From IMG/VR virus record IMGVR_UViG_3300025853_000179, positions 1 through 44,135 of that record: a DNA stretch of 44,135 nucleotides, one strand, 5' to 3'. Shown piece by piece: positions 24,235-30,213 of the stretch. Under the pieces are notes generated by a model that saw nothing but the letters and a program-made list of their open reading frames with translations, searched no databases and had not been told where the DNA came from. Numbering within the stretch: the first letter of the stretch is position 1; every line of letters starts with the position of its first letter. The position numbers were made by a program, and so were the translations under genes. This stretch comes from a virus.

Positions 24235-24908
24235 GTGATAAATTAATTGACGCAATAAATGAAATAGCAAACCTATCAAATGAAGATAAAGTACAGATAA
24301 AGGGTAAGTTTTACACTACAGTAGACAAACGCTTACAAGTCCTTAGAAAGCATTTAGGTTCAAAGGTAGGTGTAATTACCAATATAATACATCATGACCT
24401 AGAAAGGGTTGTGGTAGAAGCACAGATAGAGATTTGTAATGCAGAAGAAACTGGTTGGTACACAATTGGTAAAGACTTTGCAGAAGAATTTAGAGCAGAG
24501 GGTTATATTAACAAAACATCTGCCCTAGAAAACTGTTGTACAAGTGCCATAGGTCGTGCCTTGGCTTCATGTGGTCTTGGTGGTGGTGAATATGCAAGTG
24601 CATTTGAAGTAGATAATGCAATAAATAGCAAACCATCTGCACCTAAAAAAATAGTAAAAAAAACTGAACCAAATAAAGTAAAAGGTTTTTTATTAAAAAG
24701 AATAGATGATGATGAAATTTCTATGGATACTACACCTGTAGATTATATTCAATCTATAAGAGTGCAAATGGCTTTACTTAATGATGAAAAAAGAAAAGAG
24801 TTATTTACATTAAACTCTAGTGAAATAGAAAGAGCCTATTTATCTATAGAATCTAAAGATGTTTCATTAAAACAATCTTATGACACTATGGTAGAAATGT
24901 ATGCCTAA
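24231..24908 (+). CDS. Erf/Rad52-type single-strand annealing protein
   Basis: 225 residues from ATG 24231, chosen because it overlaps the nuclease stop (ATGA) with GGAGAAT upstream. The domain spans residues about 15-125: KRLQVLRKHLGSKVGV, ETGWYTIGKDFAEEF, TSALENCCTSAIGRALA, GLGGGEYASAFEVDNAI. The last motif is typical of phage annealing proteins of the Rad52/Erf superfamily. A Lys-rich linker and a helical C-terminal part follow. Role: anneals single strands made by the adjacent exonuclease in recombination-dependent replication. Assignment to one subfamily is not certain. Confidence 0.75.
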   Translation: MSDKLIDAINEIANLSNEDKVQIKGKFYTTVDKRLQVLRKHLGSKVGVITNIIHHDLERVVVEAQIEICNAEETGWYTIGKDFAEEFRAEGYINKTSALENCCTSAIGRALASCGLGGGEYASAFEVDNAINSKPSAPKKIVKKTEPNKVKGFLLKRIDDDEISMDTTPVDYIQSIRVQMALLNDEKRKELFTLNSSEIERAYLSIESKDVSLKQSYDTMVEMYA

Positions 24909-25167
24909 ATTAACATTAGATGATTGCGTATTTTTATGTATGCGTAATGAAGAATGGTGGACTTTTTGGGATTTACAAAAAGTAATAAAAGAAAAGTCAG
25001 ATGTTTTTTATGGTGAGCCGTCCATTTCGGCTGCCATAAGAAATCTTAGAAAAGAGCCTGCAAGGGTAAAATATAAACTAGCTAAATTTGGTGAGGTTAT
25101 AGAGAAAAGAAAACAATTAAATGGCAAAGGGTTTGAATATAAATTAATAGGAGTAAAAAATGGATAG
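24901..25167 (+). CDS. Small winged-helix-like protein (88 aa)
   Basis: The ATG at 24901 overlaps the annealing gene stop. The sequence reads as a winged helix: helix 1 LDDCVFLCMRNEEWWTFWDLQ, recognition helix region PSISAAIRNLRKE, then a wing (VIEKRKQLNGKGFEYKLIG). It is basic. Probably a DNA-binding accessory factor of the recombination cluster. No named family was recognised. It overlaps the next gene by 8 bases. Confidence 0.72.
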   Translation: MPKLTLDDCVFLCMRNEEWWTFWDLQKVIKEKSDVFYGEPSISAAIRNLRKEPARVKYKLAKFGEVIEKRKQLNGKGFEYKLIGVKNG

Positions 25168-25531
25168 ACAGTATGATGATGAGAAGAAAGGTTACTTATG
25201 GCATGAAAATGATGCAACCATAGAAAGAAAAGGTAGCTTTGTTATAAATGGCGAAAAAAAATATGGTGCTATTGTAAAAAGTTTTAATGCACAAGGTGAG
25301 CCTAAGTATGAGTTTATGATGTCTACAGGTTTGTTGCATCTTAATACTGATAAACAAAGCGATAAAACACCCGACATGGGTGGCAAAGTTACCATTGATG
25401 AAACTGTGTATAAACTTGGTTGTTGGGCTAAAGAAAGCAAAGATGGAGTTCCATTTACAAGCATTGGTTTTCAAGAAGTCAATGACCAAGGCACAACACA
25501 GGAATCTGTAAAAGCTAAAGTACCTTTTTAA
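25160..25531 (+). CDS. Unknown protein in recombination cluster, possible SSB-like
   Basis: 123 residues. The body looks like a small beta barrel (GSFVINGEKKYGAIVKSF, KYEFMMSTGLLHL, GGKVTIDETVYKLGCW, PFTSIGFQEV). The C-terminus ends KAKVPF, reminiscent of the PF ending of single-strand-binding proteins, though without the acidic stretch. Position next to exonuclease and annealing genes fits an SSB-like role, but the homology is not visible by eye, so this is a guess. It ends directly before the TTG start of the HNH gene. Confidence 0.65.
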   Translation: MDRQYDDEKKGYLWHENDATIERKGSFVINGEKKYGAIVKSFNAQGEPKYEFMMSTGLLHLNTDKQSDKTPDMGGKVTIDETVYKLGCWAKESKDGVPFTSIGFQEVNDQGTTQESVKAKVPF

Positions 25532-25876
25532 TTGCCACAAAAAACTTTTAAAGATAGAAAGTATCTTGAATGGATAAGGACTTTGCCATGCCTTTTATGT
25601 AAAGCAGGTTATTATTCACACAGCAGAGAAGTGCAAGCACATCATCTTTTAAAACCATATGACGGCGTTAGAGGTATGTCTTTAAAAGCTAATGATAAAA
25701 ATGCAATACCTTTATGCTATCACCACCATGCTATGTTACACACCAAGTTTGGTGATGAATATAAATTTTTTACACACTTTGGACTTCCTGCAAGCTTTGG
25801 TAAAGATTGGGCAAAAAAACTTTGGGAACAAAGAAGTATGCAAGAAAGTGTGGATGATAACGATTTACCTTTTTAA
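25532..25876 (+). CDS. HNH-type nuclease-like protein (DUF968/Ref-like)
   Basis: 114 residues starting at a TTG placed immediately after the previous stop, with no ATG before residue 49. Pattern: Cys20 and Cys23 (PCLLC), VQAHHLLKP (His37, His38), NAIPLCYHHHAMLHT (Asn57, His64-66, His70). This is the Cys-Cys / His-His / N..HHxxxH arrangement of small HNH proteins related to the RecA-dependent nuclease Ref. The last residues, SVDDNDLPF, copy the acidic protein-interaction tip of bacterial SSB. It is the last gene before promoter cassette 4. Role: resolution or nicking during recombination, inferred. Confidence 0.8.
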   Translation: MPQKTFKDRKYLEWIRTLPCLLCKAGYYSHSREVQAHHLLKPYDGVRGMSLKANDKNAIPLCYHHHAMLHTKFGDEYKFFTHFGLPASFGKDWAKKLWEQRSMQESVDDNDLPF

Positions 25877-25877
25877 A

Positions 25878-25944
25878 ATATTATTCCAAAAAAGGTTTAC
25901 TTTTGTCCACCATTTGGTATGATGTACCTATAAATTAATTAAAC
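25878..25944 (+). promoter_or_regulatory. Early promoter/operator cassette, copy 4
   Basis: ATATTATTCCAAAAAAGG, TTTACT at 25896-25901, 16 bases, TATGAT at 25918-25923, leader TAAATTAATTAAAC to 25944, AAGGAT and ATG at 25954. TTTGTCCA after the -35 is shared with copy 1. It begins 2 bases after the HNH gene stop and drives the cluster of tiny genes. Confidence 0.83.
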
Positions 25945-25953
25945 AAGGATAAA

Positions 25954-26178
25954 ATGATAAACATACTAGAAAATAACAATAACCTAAGAACTTACGCTAC
26001 TACACAAAATTGTGAAAAAGCATTAGTTAAATTAGGATTTGATATAGCTAAACCAATAATAGTTGGCATACCTAACAGCACAAGGGTAACAGCTATATTT
26101 CAATTACAATGGGCAATAGATAAATTAGGCTCACATGCAATACCTGCATTGTGTGGTCAAGGATTCATGGTGGTATAA
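25954..26178 (+). CDS. Unknown early protein (74 aa)
   Basis: First gene behind promoter cassette 4. Starts MINILENNNNLRTYA, an Asn-rich start like the first genes behind cassettes 1 and 2. The rest (NCEKALVKLGFDIAKPIIVGI, TAIFQLQWAIDKLG) looks like a small alpha/beta domain. Not recognised. The next gene starts immediately after its stop. Confidence 0.72.
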   Translation: MINILENNNNLRTYATTQNCEKALVKLGFDIAKPIIVGIPNSTRVTAIFQLQWAIDKLGSHAIPALCGQGFMVV

Positions 26179-26490
26179 ATGTTTGATATATACCATTCAA
26201 TTAAAGGCAACAACGAACTACCATATACAAGAGTTGCTTGTATACATACGGAAAGTTTATCCGAAGCATTTGCACAAACACAAAACATAGATGAATCTTG
26301 GCATCCTGAGGGTAAAAGAAGCACATCTAGTGGTGATGTTTTACATGACCTTATAAATGATAAATTTTATTTCTTAGTACCCATGGGTAACGGCAGACAT
26401 GGAGAAAAAATTTATGAAACATGGGGTGACACAGTTGTTATAGATAATTTTAACCTAAGTGGTTTTATATATAATGAGGTACAAGCATGA
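26179..26490 (+). CDS. Unknown protein (103 aa)
   Basis: Starts at ATG 26179 with no gap after the preceding stop and overlaps the following small ORF by four bases. Segments such as RVACIHTESLSEAFAQTQN (a helix typical of small DUFs that begin with an exchange of aromatic residues) and STSSGDVLHDLINDKFYFLVP are visible. Not recognised; no membrane segment. Part of the auxiliary early operon. Confidence 0.68.
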   Translation: MFDIYHSIKGNNELPYTRVACIHTESLSEAFAQTQNIDESWHPEGKRSTSSGDVLHDLINDKFYFLVPMGNGRHGEKIYETWGDTVVIDNFNLSGFIYNEVQA

Positions 26491-26663
26491 AAACTATTGT
26501 TTATGACGTCTACCAGTATTTTGCACATATCGGAAGATATGGAGAGCATAAAAAAATAGCAACTTACAATAAAAAATCAGATGCAGAAAAACGAGTAGAT
26601 CAAATATGGTCTACTGGTCAAACTGCTTCTTATAAATCTAGAGAGGTAGAAAATGTCAGATAA
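26487..26663 (+). CDS. Small basic protein (58 aa)
   Basis: An ATG at 26487 overlaps the previous stop (ATGA); the ORF runs 58 codons to TAA 26661-26663, overlapping the next gene by 11 bases. MKTIVYDVYQYFAHIGRYG is followed by a lysine-rich helix. Function unknown. Coupling on both sides supports it as a gene. Confidence 0.6.
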   Translation: MKTIVYDVYQYFAHIGRYGEHKKIATYNKKSDAEKRVDQIWSTGQTASYKSREVENVR

Positions 26664-26838
26664 TGAGTTCAAAGATATGTCACCCTTGGAACGCAAGGTG
26701 GCTAAGTTATCTATTAAATATCAAACAGACTTTATGAGTATGCCTATTCACGAAGTAGCAGATATTTTAACCTTAAAAGATTGGCATGATCTTCAAGAAT
26801 TTATGAAGAATGGCTGTAGAGAGAGGGTATTACACTAA
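26653..26838 (+). CDS. Small unknown protein (61 aa)
   Basis: The ATG at 26653 is preceded by AGAGAGGTAGAAA. It is predicted helical (PLERKVAKLSIKYQTDFM, EVADILTLKDWHDLQEFMK). Not recognised. Its stop overlaps the next start (TAATG), continuing an unbroken chain of coupled small genes. Confidence 0.65.
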   Translation: MSDNEFKDMSPLERKVAKLSIKYQTDFMSMPIHEVADILTLKDWHDLQEFMKNGCRERVLH

Positions 26839-26936
26839 TGGAAGCATTTATATATTTAGTAATAGGATTTTTAGCACTATATGGTGCTTGTGCTATATTT
26901 TTACAAATGATTTTATGGATTAAGGGGGAACTATGA
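26838..26936 (+). CDS. Membrane micropeptide (32 aa)
   Basis: ATG 26838 (TAATG overlap) to TGA 26936, overlapping the next ATG. Nearly the whole peptide is one hydrophobic helix (EAFIYLVIGFLALYGACAIF) ending in a short charged tail, IKGEL. A single-pass inner-membrane micropeptide, role unknown. Confidence 0.55.
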   Translation: MEAFIYLVIGFLALYGACAIFLQMILWIKGEL

Positions 26937-27076
26937 ATTATTTATTTTGGATTATATTGCCAGTAGCAATATGGATGATGGCTTGGATTATTATTGATTT
27001 TATAATTAATGAAAATACGGCTAATGAGTTAGAGGACATAATTAACTGTAAGTGGGGTAAAGATAATGACTATTGA
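26933..27076 (+). CDS. Small membrane protein (47 aa)
   Basis: ATG 26933 in an ATGA overlap with GGGGGAA upstream. Residues 3-24 are hydrophobic and tryptophan-rich (YLFWIILPVAIWMMAWIII), and an acidic 20-residue tail follows. A single-pass membrane peptide; the tail probably faces the cytoplasm or periplasm. Function unknown. Confidence 0.58.
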   Translation: MNYLFWIILPVAIWMMAWIIIDFIINENTANELEDIINCKWGKDNDY

Positions 27077-27176
27077 ATTAATAATATTTGAACTAGCGAG
27101 AGCAATAGGTTTACTACTTTGTATAGTTTTACCTGCATATGCTTTCAGCAAGTCTGATATAGACGAGGAAATGTAA
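27066..27176 (+). CDS. Membrane micropeptide (36 aa)
   Basis: ATG 27066 lies inside the previous gene (11-base overlap) and the ORF ends at 27176, directly before the next ATG. It has a hydrophobic core ARAIGLLLCIVLPAYAFS and an acidic tail DIDEEM. The AYA-F site could also be a signal-peptidase site. GTAAAGATA is the only weak ribosome signal, so confidence is limited. Confidence 0.5.
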   Translation: MTIELIIFELARAIGLLLCIVLPAYAFSKSDIDEEM

Positions 27177-27368
27177 ATGTTTATATTTAGAGAAACATTT
27201 TGGAATATAGAATATTGGCAAGAACATGGTTTAGAGTATTGGTTGGATTACCTATTTGTTGAAAGTGTGCAATGGCAAATACTTCTACCTGCTTTTTTGT
27301 TGGGCATAAGCTTGTCTTTGGTTATTTATAAATCAATAAAAATGTGGAGAATAAAAAGTGATAGTTAG
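27177..27368 (+). CDS. Small membrane protein (63 aa)
   Basis: Starts directly after the preceding stop (GACGAGGAA upstream). The aromatic, amphipathic N-terminus (FRETFWNIEYWQEHGLEYWL) is followed by one transmembrane helix (ILLPAFLLGISLSLVIY) and a basic tail. Not recognised. Fourth of four consecutive membrane peptides. Confidence 0.62.
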   Translation: MFIFRETFWNIEYWQEHGLEYWLDYLFVESVQWQILLPAFLLGISLSLVIYKSIKMWRIKSDS

Positions 27369-27453
27369 GGGAGTAAAAATACCGAAGCATCTTCAACATT
27401 TACCTAAACAAACTATTAGAAACCTTTTGTATTTATTTAGAGCACGAACTTAA
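27358..27453 (+). CDS. Basic micropeptide (31 aa), GTG start
   Basis: The GTG at 27358 overlaps the previous gene, and the stop forms TAATG with the oxygenase start. Product: MIVRGVKIPKHLQHLPKQ and a short basic end. Very small; supported only by coupling and absence of any other gene in this gap. It may simply be a translational bridge to the oxygenase. Confidence 0.4.
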   Translation: MIVRGVKIPKHLQHLPKQTIRNLLYLFRART

Positions 27454-28010
27454 TGAACACCTACTGCTATTCATGGCAAGCAGAACTCAGTGAAGAATAT
27501 TGTGAAGCAATTAAGTCTTTATACCTTGAAGGCAAAACCAAAGAAGCAAAGGTAGGAAATGTAGCTAATATTGATAAGTCCGTAAGATCATCTAATGTTC
27601 TGCCTTGTAGTTTTGATTCTAAACATGGGATATATCTTAATAGAATTATTGAGCCTTATATAACTATGGCAAATCGTGAATGCTTTGGTGTGCAATTAAA
27701 TAGATACTTTGAGTTTCAAATAGCTAAGTATGGCAAGGGTGACTTCTATGACTATCACATGGATTCAAACATCTACGATAATAGTTCACAGCGTAAGTTA
27801 AGCATTACAGTTCAACTATCAGACAGTATTGATTATGTCGGTGGAGACTTTGAGTTTAGTAAAGATATAGGCAAACTAGATCAAAAGAAGCTAAGAGAAA
27901 AAGGAACAATCCTAGTGTTTCCTTCTTTTCTTTATCACAGAGTCACTAAGGTAACTAAGGGCGAGAGATTCAGCCTTGTTGGATGGTACGAAGGTGCTGA
28001 CTGGATTTAG
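27453..28010 (+). CDS. 2-oxoglutarate/Fe(II)-dependent oxygenase (PKHD/P4H type)
   Basis: 185 residues. The iron ligands are HMD (His102, Asp104) and YHRV (His162), with Arg172 in KGERFSLVGWYEG as the 2-oxoglutarate-binding base: the complete HxD...H...R set. Strand motifs LSITVQLSD, GGDFEF and GTILVFPSF are those of PiuC/prolyl-4-hydroxylase-like oxygenases common in marine phages. The substrate is unknown (protein, small molecule or base); it is not a TET/JBP member by sequence. It is the last gene of the early small-gene operon, and its stop almost touches the convergent lysis operon end. Confidence 0.88.
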   Translation: MNTYCYSWQAELSEEYCEAIKSLYLEGKTKEAKVGNVANIDKSVRSSNVLPCSFDSKHGIYLNRIIEPYITMANRECFGVQLNRYFEFQIAKYGKGDFYDYHMDSNIYDNSSQRKLSITVQLSDSIDYVGGDFEFSKDIGKLDQKKLREKGTILVFPSFLYHRVTKVTKGERFSLVGWYEGADWI

Positions 28011-28011
28011 A

Positions 28012-28227
28012 TTATTTTTCGCTTGAATACTTGATATTAAGTCCACTAAGGGTGCAAAGTCGGTTTTTTTCATCAATGCCTTTATCTGTGAGTTGAAAAG
28101 TATTATCAACTTTCTCTACGAAACCATGCCGTATGACATCCTGTAGTAGCTCCTGTGGCGTTTCTTCTTTGAACATAACACTTAGTATCACCCCAAGCCT
28201 TTTGTTCTGTGTCTTGCTTAGAGCCAT
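28012..28227 (-). CDS. Small unknown protein (71 aa) ending the lysis operon
   Basis: 71 residues following the endolysin stop without a gap (ATG 28227, stop of endolysin at 28228). The sequence LSKTQNKRLGVILSVMF, PQELLQDVIRHGFVEKV, FQLTDKGIDEKN resembles a small winged-helix domain with a terminal wing. Function unknown. It is the last gene of the operon and convergent with the oxygenase gene; no terminator hairpin is seen in the 1-base gap. Confidence 0.65.
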   Translation of the reverse strand: MALSKTQNKRLGVILSVMFKEETPQELLQDVIRHGFVEKVDNTFQLTDKGIDEKNRLCTLSGLNIKYSSEK

Positions 28228-28671
28228 CTAGATATGTTCCCAATGCTTACCCTCAAATAACAATGCTTCTGCTTCTCGTCTACGAATCAAACCATCATTT
28301 ACCTGACCGCTAACTTTATTCCATCTCTTTATTTGATTTGGAACACCCTCATAATCGCCTGAATTTAAAACCTTAAGCATTGTGCTGCTCTGCAAGTTGC
28401 TTGGTCCTAAGTTAAATGTCCATGAAGCAAGAGCATCAAATTGACATTGATTGAGAGGTAGAGTTACTAATTCTTCTACATACTTGCCGTATTCTTCTAG
28501 TTCGTCAATAAGCATAACTTCTGCTTTTTCTTGCGACCAAACATCTCCTTTCTGTACACCATGCGTTGAGCCATAGCCTATAGTCCAAACACCTGCAGCA
28601 CATTGATATGCTTCTAACTTACAGCCTTCAAACTTTTTAACTAATGAAATTCCTTCATCTGATATATGCAT
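28228..28671 (-). CDS. Endolysin, GH24 lysozyme (T4/R-type)
   Basis: 147 residues from ATG 28671, which has GGGGTGA 5 bases upstream and follows the nuclease stop by one base. An upstream in-frame extension would lie wholly inside the nuclease gene. Catalytic Glu15 in VKKFEGCKLEAY, then Cys24 (YQCAAGVWTIGYGSTHG) where T4 lysozyme has Asp20, and the Thr/Ser of GYGST: the Glu-Cys-Thr variant seen in other phage muramidases. LNQCQFDALASWTFNLG and a terminal RRREAEALLFEG complete the fold. There is no signal or SAR helix at the N-terminus, so a holin is needed for export. Confidence 0.93.
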   Translation of the reverse strand: MHISDEGISLVKKFEGCKLEAYQCAAGVWTIGYGSTHGVQKGDVWSQEKAEVMLIDELEEYGKYVEELVTLPLNQCQFDALASWTFNLGPSNLQSSTMLKVLNSGDYEGVPNQIKRWNKVSGQVNDGLIRRREAEALLFEGKHWEHI

Positions 28672-28672
28672 A

Positions 28673-29068
28673 TTATTCACCCCAAGTTCCGTCATCTCTG
28701 ACTTTTGCTTTTTTAGTTCCACCCCAGTATTCAACTGCGTGACCTTCTTTGATAAGCATTTGACAAATGTCTTGACCATCTTCCGTATAAGGGATTGCAA
28801 GTATTCTGCCATATTTACCTTTTCCTAATGATTGTATTTTAAATGACCCCACGCATAGTTCTTTTAGTCTTTCTTTTGCTTTTAAACCTAATGCTTTTTC
28901 TTCTAGGTTGCGAGTTCTTGACTCAGGCGTATCTATGCCTGCCAACCTGCAGCGTTGTTTTTTTAGATGGACAGAGAAGCCCAAGTCAAGAGTAACATCA
29001 ACGGTGTCGCCATCTACGACCCTTTCTAAGATTGCGTTATAAACGAATGGTGTAACTGTATTTGCCAT
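28673..29068 (-). CDS. Thermonuclease (SNase-like)
   Basis: 131 residues with an OB-fold staphylococcal-nuclease domain. The signatures are VVDGDTVDV (Asp19/Asp21), CRLAGIDTPES (Arg41, Glu49) and GKYGRILA (Arg88), so the Arg-Glu-Arg catalytic set is complete. No signal peptide is visible, so it probably acts in the cytoplasm or after lysis, degrading host or free DNA. It lies between a small membrane protein and the endolysin. The usual ribosome site is missing; a hairpin occupies the 10-25 bases before the ATG. Confidence 0.9.
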   Translation of the reverse strand: MANTVTPFVYNAILERVVDGDTVDVTLDLGFSVHLKKQRCRLAGIDTPESRTRNLEEKALGLKAKERLKELCVGSFKIQSLGKGKYGRILAIPYTEDGQDICQMLIKEGHAVEYWGGTKKAKVRDDGTWGE

Positions 29069-29077
29069 AAATTAAAT

Positions 29078-29093
29078 AGGTGCTTCTGCACCT
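29078..29093 (-). promoter_or_regulatory. Hairpin in front of the thermonuclease gene
   Basis: On the minus strand AGGTGC, loop AGAA, GCACCT, followed by ATTTAATTT and the ATG. A 6-bp stem with a GNRA-like tetraloop-sized loop sits where a ribosome site is expected. It could be a weak terminator, an RNase site or a translation control element. Confidence 0.4.
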
Positions 29094-29100
29094 TTGGTTT

Positions 29101-29262
29101 TTACTGTTTAGCTTTTCCAATGTTCAATGCCATAAGTTCTAAAAATTTATAGAACTTTCCGATCATTGCATCATCTTTCGGAGTCGGAGTTAATGCACAG
29201 ATAATAGATGCTAAACATACTACTCCTGTGATTATTCCTATCCATTCTCCTATCATTCCCAT
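29101..29262 (-). CDS. Small membrane protein, holin-like (53 aa)
   Basis: ATG 29262 with AGGAGAATAAT upstream. One hydrophobic segment is near the start (GEWIGIITGVVCLASIICAL), then PTPKDDAMIGKFYKF and LELMALNIGKAKQ. The PTPKDD / LALN-GKAK pattern is one I associate with small lysis-region membrane proteins of proteobacterial phages. It lies in the lysis cassette between spanins and nuclease, and is a holin or antiholin candidate. Confidence 0.7.
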   Translation of the reverse strand: MGMIGEWIGIITGVVCLASIICALTPTPKDDAMIGKFYKFLELMALNIGKAKQ

Positions 29263-29298
29263 ATTATTCTCCTATATGAAAATTTAAGGCTATCAGAT

Positions 29299-29688
29299 TT
29301 ATTCTTCTATTGAAAGGTTTTCAGTTGTTACTTTTCGGTAGTAAACAACTACATCCTTTAGTTCTGTAATGTATCTTTTGATCTCTTGCATATTGTATGC
29401 CATGACTTCATAGTCAGGAATCGTCATAGCAAGGAACACTAACTCACCTTCTTGTTGCTCTATTCTTGCCAATTGATCTTCCCAGTTATCAGGCGTAACA
29501 GTCATCCACTGCAATTCCCTTAGGTCAATTTCTCTAGGCATGACAGGTTGAACTATCTTTCTTTCAATAGGTTTGGCGCTTACCTGTATTTCTCTAGTCG
29601 GAAGTAGGCTGCAACTGTAAGCCATCATCAAGACCGTCAACATCACTGCTGATTTGCTCAATGTTTTCCATGATATGCTTTGTACCAT
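29299..29688 (-). CDS. Outer-membrane spanin lipoprotein (Rz1-like)
   Basis: 129 residues. The N-terminal hydrophobic signal ends in LMMAYSC with Cys26 as the likely lipidation site (not a perfect lipobox). Then comes a proline-containing stretch (KPIERKIVQPVMPREI) and a helical C-terminal part. It begins within the 3' end of the inner-membrane spanin gene in another frame (95-base overlap), the arrangement diagnostic of Rz/Rz1 pairs, although the protein is longer than classical Rz1. Role: with the inner spanin it fuses inner and outer membranes at the end of lysis. Confidence 0.75.
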   Translation of the reverse strand: MVQSISWKTLSKSAVMLTVLMMAYSCSLLPTREIQVSAKPIERKIVQPVMPREIDLRELQWMTVTPDNWEDQLARIEQQEGELVFLAMTIPDYEVMAYNMQEIKRYITELKDVVVYYRKVTTENLSIEE

Positions 29689-29989
29689 TATTTATTTTCC
29701 TCTCCATTTCTACTGGGTCAGCAAGTATCTTAGATGCTAACTCGTAGTTTTGTATAAACTGTGTATATCTATTCAATTCTTTTTGTGCAGCTTGGCTTTT
29801 GACTGTCAGGTCTTGCAGTTGTTGTGTTTGCAATTCAAAGTCAGCTTGTATGGATGCTATGGCTTCTTCTTGTGTTGCAACTGCGCCCTCTAACGCTGCA
29901 TTGTTGGCTGTAAGTATTTGATTTTGACTATAGAAATAGTAAGTAGCTAAACCTAGCATAATAATAATTCCAACTAGAATCTGTTGCAT
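29594..29989 (-). CDS. Inner-membrane spanin (Rz-like)
   Basis: 131 residues with an N-terminal anchor (ILVGIIIMLGLATYYFY) followed by a long coiled coil rich in Gln, Ala and Glu (AALEGAVATQEEAIASIQ, LQDLTVKSQAAQKELNRYTQ) and an acidic C-terminus. This is the usual inner-spanin plan: one membrane helix, periplasmic coiled coil. Its start forms TAATG with the upstream gene, and its end overlaps the outer spanin gene. No sequence family was recognised beyond this architecture. Confidence 0.78.
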   Translation of the reverse strand: MQQILVGIIIMLGLATYYFYSQNQILTANNAALEGAVATQEEAIASIQADFELQTQQLQDLTVKSQAAQKELNRYTQFIQNYELASKILADPVEMERKINNGTKHIMENIEQISSDVDGLDDGLQLQPTSD

Positions 29990-30213
29990 TACATATCCTC
30001 AATAATGTAATTTAGTCCACCTGCACTTCTATACTCTATAACTTTATTGTCTAAATTGCGAAATTTAAGATGGTTTTCTTTTTGCACAAGAATTTTTTTG
30101 CATACATAAACCTTGTCGTCTGCATCACCATATTCTTTGTTAAAAGAGACTCTTACTTGATAGCGTTGTTGAAATAAACTTATAAACCAACGAATGAATT
30201 TTTTTATTTCCAT
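29989..30213 (-). CDS. Small unknown protein (74 aa) between cyclase and spanins
   Basis: Starts 10 bases inside the cyclase gene and ends in TAATG with the inner spanin. Basic N-terminal half (MEIKKFIRWFISLFQQRYQV) with an amphipathic helix that could lie on a membrane. The second half has LVQKENHLKFRNL and VIEYRSAGGLNYIIED, a conserved-looking pattern I have no named family for. Fully coupled to both neighbours. Confidence 0.68.
   Translation of the reverse strand: MEIKKFIRWFISLFQQRYQVRVSFNKEYGDADDKVYVCKKILVQKENHLKFRNLDNKVIEYRSAGGLNYIIEDM

Noticed and set aside
20964-28010. TET/JBP oxygenase or cytosine methyltransferase expected with the glycosyltransferase
   Set aside because: No ORF carries TET/JBP or methyltransferase motifs (such as a Pro-Cys or DPPY site); the oxygenase at 27453 is of the PKHD type.
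28671-28812. N-terminal extension of the endolysin
   Set aside because: The added 47 residues lie within the thermonuclease gene in another frame, and a clear ribosome site fits the ATG at 28671.
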